Source: Methanobacteriaceae archaeon (GTDB taxonomy: Archaea; Methanobacteriota; Methanobacteria; Methanobacteriales; Methanobacteriaceae). From it: a DNA stretch of 6,656 nt. Where the stretch lies: NCBI GenBank assembly GCA_011620845.1, contig WOYJ01000080.1, positions 1-6,656 on the forward strand, read 5' to 3'. Every line of letters starts with the position of its first letter. Position 1 is the first letter of the stretch. Made by a program: the position numbers and the translations under genes. Shown in pieces: positions 3,971-6,656 of the stretch. A model generated the notes under the pieces. It made no database searches. It saw only the letters and a program-made list of their open reading frames with translations, and was not told the DNA's origin.

Positions 3971-6604
3971 CTGAAAATTAACCCAATACTAACTCTGACA
4001 ACCATATTTATTTTCATCCTAGTCTGCAGTGGAACAGCCATGGCTGCCGGTGAAGGTAACTCCTCCACTCCAGAGGAAAACGCATCCCTAAATTATCAAA
4101 GTAACCAGGCGTCACAGTATGAAGGAACATCCGATACTTTAAATGTCCGGGGATACTGGATTAATCCCCAAGCAACCCCATTAAACACTATCAATGTTAC
4201 TTCACTACAAGATGAAGGAATTACCGATGTATTCATATCAACCAGTAAAAGTAATCCTAGTTCACTCCAAGGTTTTATAACTAAATTTAACAATTCCGGA
4301 ATCAGGGTACACGCCTGGGTAAGTTGTTTCCATGATGGAAACAACTGGATCGATCCGGGAAACCAGACCCAAGTAGAAGTCATAACCAGTTCTATAATTA
4401 ATATTGCCACTAACTACGGCATCGATGGAATCCATCTGGACTATGCTAGATATTCTGGAACTCCAGGCAATGAAGCATACCGATATAATGGAACCACACA
4501 TGTTACTTCCTTTGTACAGGATATCTACAATGAGATTCAATTAATAAACAATCAAGACACTCCCGATAAACCATATATACTATTATCTGCTGCTTTAATG
4601 CCAGAAACTAGTGCAAATGGATATTATTATGGTCAAAATTATACCCAACTGGCCCCTTATTTAGATTTCATGGTGCCAATGATTTATAAAGGCAATTATA
4701 GGAAAAATACTACTTGGATAGCTTACGTCACCGATTATATTGTTAATGCCGCTAATGGTACGCCGGTCGTGGCTGGTTTACAGACTTATATGTCTGATAC
4801 ATACGCTATTCCCATTCCATCCAGTGAACTGGAGGGTGATATACAGGCTGCTTTAGATAATGGTTCATATGGATACGTGTTATTCAGGTACGGTTTAACC
4901 GATGAATTTGAAGAAATCCCCTACAGTTATACGAATCTTACTGATATTTTAGACGCAGCAAACTGGGTCAAAAATTACATAAACCAAAATGGGGCTCTTC
5001 CATCTGCACTTCTTCTAAATTCCACCATAGGTACACATGAAATAGATATGCCCATCTTATTATCTCTTTTAACAAGAGGATTATTGTATATTAATAACAA
5101 TGATACAGGTCCTGTAGGAGTTATAGATTATGAAAATCCAACCAGTCCATCTACTACTATATACATGGGGACTCTAACTAAAGCGGAATATATAGACATA
5201 GCTACACGTGTTTTGAATTTTATGAATGCTTATGGGCGGGCTCCCAATTTTTCTGGCAGTAGTCTGGGAAATATCCCTTATAAAGATTTATTCAAAATTT
5301 TCAGTAATGTACTGGATTATTACAAATTGAACAACATTTTACCCGATTCTTTTTCATTAAATGACACCACACCCCCCACGGTGACCGAAACCAACCCCGC
5401 CACCAACTCAGTAATCAAGCAGACCAACGGAACAATTAAGGTAACTTTCACCGAAAACATCAAAAAAGGCACCGATTGGATAGAACTTATAAGCGGAAGT
5501 AACGCCATAAACTTCACCAGCTCCATCAGTGGAAATGTTTTAACTATCAAACCCACTAACAACCTTATTCAATCTAAATATACCGTGATACTTCACACCG
5601 GCTCTGTAACTGACCTGGCAGGTAACCCACTGGCACTTAAAAGCTTCACCTTCACCGTGGACACCACCCCACCCACTATAACCAGTACAGACCCCCAAAA
5701 CAAGGCAATAAACGTGCCCCCAAATAAGGTAATTAAAGTTACATTCTCAGAAAACATCAAAAAAGGCACCGATTGGATAGAACTTATAAGCGCGGGTAAA
5801 TACGTGCCTTTCACCAATTCCATCAGTGGTAAAGTATTGACCATCACCCCTACCAATGCCCTGGCTGAATCCAAATACACTCTAATATTACACACCGGCT
5901 CTGTAACTGACCTGGCAGGTAACCCACTGGCACTTAAAAGCTACATATTCAGTGTGACAATACCGCCAACTGTGACCAAGACCAATCCGGCAAGCGATGC
6001 AACCAAAATCTCATTAACTGCACCCATCGTTATAACTTTCAGTGAAAACATTAAAGCAGGACCCAACTACTCAGGAATCTACATTAAAAACACCATATCA
6101 GGAGTAAAAGTAGCCATAAGTAAAACCATAAGTGGAAACACCCTGACCATCAAACAAACCACCAATAAACTGTACAACACACCATACCAGGTTTACCTAC
6201 CCGCAGGGGCGGTTAAAGACACAACTGGAAACAACCTGGCTAAAGCGTACACTTATAAATTCACCACCGTGGCTAAGTCCGCAGATACCACCCCTCCAAA
6301 GGTGACTAAAACCAATCCAGTAAACAACGCCGTCAATTTCTCACGAACCGCGGCAATAACCATAACTTTCAGTGAAAACATTAAAGCAGGACCCAACTAC
6401 TCTGGGATCTACATGAAAAATTTATCCACCGGTAAATTGGTATCCATTACAAAATCAATAAGTGGTAAGACCTTAACCATTAAAATGGTGTACGGTCGAC
6501 TGAGTAAAAATACCTACCAGATCTACTTGCCAGCGGCAGCAGTTAAAGACGCGACGGGTAACAGTTTAGCTTCAGCTTACACACTTAAATTTAAAACAAT
6601 ATAG
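3971..6604 (+). CDS. Secreted TIM-barrel, pseudomurein-binding, Ig-repeat surface protein
   Basis: Predicted 877-residue exported cell-wall protein. The CTG start is chosen because 3971-4045 encodes a signal peptide (KINPILTLTTIFIFILVCSG, cleavage likely after AMA at 23-25); ATG 4040 would cut it off. Residues about 59-310 form a glycosidase-like barrel (GHL10/GH18-like) with all eight strands visible, among them VRGYWIN, ITDVFIST, VHAWVSCF, YGIDGIHLDYARY (149-161), ILLSAAL, DFMVPMIY, VVAGLQTY and YVLFRYGL. Asp157 is the best catalytic candidate; the GH18 glutamate is absent. Two pseudomurein-binding repeats follow: ILDAANWVKNYINQNGALPS (326-345 and on) and YIDIATRVLNFMNAYGRAPN (407-426 and on). 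Four Big_5-type Ig domains fill about 466-877, opening with TTPPTVTETNP-like turns. More than 20 N-x-S/T sequons suggest heavy glycosylation. No membrane anchor is seen, so attachment is probably through the wall repeats. Substrate is unknown; pseudomurein or another surface glycan is inference. Confidence 0.85.
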   Translation: MKINPILTLTTIFIFILVCSGTAMAAGEGNSSTPEENASLNYQSNQASQYEGTSDTLNVRGYWINPQATPLNTINVTSLQDEGITDVFISTSKSNPSSLQGFITKFNNSGIRVHAWVSCFHDGNNWIDPGNQTQVEVITSSIINIATNYGIDGIHLDYARYSGTPGNEAYRYNGTTHVTSFVQDIYNEIQLINNQDTPDKPYILLSAALMPETSANGYYYGQNYTQLAPYLDFMVPMIYKGNYRKNTTWIAYVTDYIVNAANGTPVVAGLQTYMSDTYAIPIPSSELEGDIQAALDNGSYGYVLFRYGLTDEFEEIPYSYTNLTDILDAANWVKNYINQNGALPSALLLNSTIGTHEIDMPILLSLLTRGLLYINNNDTGPVGVIDYENPTSPSTTIYMGTLTKAEYIDIATRVLNFMNAYGRAPNFSGSSLGNIPYKDLFKIFSNVLDYYKLNNILPDSFSLNDTTPPTVTETNPATNSVIKQTNGTIKVTFTENIKKGTDWIELISGSNAINFTSSISGNVLTIKPTNNLIQSKYTVILHTGSVTDLAGNPLALKSFTFTVDTTPPTITSTDPQNKAINVPPNKVIKVTFSENIKKGTDWIELISAGKYVPFTNSISGKVLTITPTNALAESKYTLILHTGSVTDLAGNPLALKSYIFSVTIPPTVTKTNPASDATKISLTAPIVITFSENIKAGPNYSGIYIKNTISGVKVAISKTISGNTLTIKQTTNKLYNTPYQVYLPAGAVKDTTGNNLAKAYTYKFTTVAKSADTTPPKVTKTNPVNNAVNFSRTAAITITFSENIKAGPNYSGIYMKNLSTGKLVSITKSISGKTLTIKMVYGRLSKNTYQIYLPAAAVKDATGNSLASAYTLKFKTI
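5453..5792 (+). repeat. Exact 43-bp repeat in Ig domains 1 and 2
   Basis: Bases 5453-5495 and 5750-5792 are identical, 297 bases (99 codons) apart, and encode ENIKKGTDWIELIS in the first and second Ig-like domains. Synonymous positions are also unchanged, which points to recent duplication or gene conversion. Confidence 0.85.
5594..5942 (+). repeat. Exact 52-bp repeat in Ig domains 1 and 2
   Basis: Bases 5594-5645 and 5891-5942 are identical with the same 297-base period. They encode HTGSVTDLAGNPLALKS at the end of each domain. The DNA between the two identical blocks of each domain is clearly diverged. Confidence 0.85.
6032..6402 (+). repeat. Exact 41-bp repeat in Ig domains 3 and 4
   Basis: Bases 6032-6072 and 6362-6402 are identical, 330 bases (110 codons) apart, and encode ITFSENIKAGPNYS. 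Domains 3 and 4 thus form a second duplicated pair, distinct from the KKGTDW type of domains 1 and 2. Confidence 0.85.
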
Positions 6605-6656
6605 GCTTTGTAGAAATCATATTTGAATTTTGATAGTTAAGCTTTTTGTGTAGCGG
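6605..6656. other. Downstream flank of the surface-protein gene
   Basis: These 52 AT-rich bases carry no reading frame. A T5 run at 6643-6647, preceded by TTAAGC, is a weak candidate for an archaeal oligo-T stop. Nothing else is supported. Confidence 0.3.

Noticed and set aside
4022..4030. Possible lipobox around the Cys in LVCSG
   Set aside because: The residue before Cys is Val and not Gly, Ala or Ser, and the AMA cleavage site just after it fits an ordinary signal peptide better.
4040..4042. ATG 4040 as the start of the large surface protein
   Set aside because: It falls at the end of the signal peptide, has no ribosome binding site, and would remove the export signal from a protein that is clearly extracellular by domain content.
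5320..5895. Reverse-strand reading frames inside the Ig-repeat region
   Set aside because: They are near copies of each other only because the sense-strand repeats are duplicated; no ribosome binding site or recognisable domain.

Overview
The window looks like chromosomal DNA from a pseudomurein-walled methanogen, most likely Methanobacterium or a close relative in Methanobacteriales. The reasons are an archaeal-type tRNA-His guanylyltransferase, a surface protein with pseudomurein-binding repeats, TTTATAA-type TATA boxes, an oligo-T stop signal and AT-rich intergenic DNA. All genes lie on the + strand. The species call is inference.

Layout. (1) 27-975: a class I SAM-dependent methyltransferase with an N-terminal cysteine cluster, broken by a one-base frameshift near 738. 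(2) 976-1230: an intergenic region with a 7-bp hairpin in the next gene's leader and one arm of a 22-nt inverted repeat whose partner lies inside the next gene. (3) 1231-2343: a two-gene operon of a small PRC-barrel protein and L-aspartate dehydrogenase (TTG start), ended by a T8 tract. (4) 2344-2540: a repeat-rich promoter region with three tandem 18-bp units, several TATA-like elements and a pair of 11-bp direct repeats. (5) 2541-3299: Thg1. (6) 3401-3841: a single-domain JAMM metalloprotease with all zinc ligands. (7) 3971-6604: a large secreted protein with signal peptide, glycosidase-like TIM barrel, two pseudomurein-binding repeats and four Ig-like (Big_5/SbsA-type) domains.

The middle genes are housekeeping in nature: NAD precursor synthesis, tRNA-His maturation, isopeptide processing and possibly cell division. 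The flanking genes concern the cell surface or glycan chemistry. Apart from the PRC-barrel/aspartate dehydrogenase pair there is no strong evidence of joint function.

The points most worth a second look are the start of the large surface protein (a signal peptide reachable only from a CTG codon, or from an ATG whose second codon is TAA), its TIM-barrel plus pseudomurein-binding architecture, the long-range inverted repeat around the PRC-barrel start, and the tandem dyad repeats upstream of thg1. I found no CRISPR array, tRNA, rRNA or transposase.
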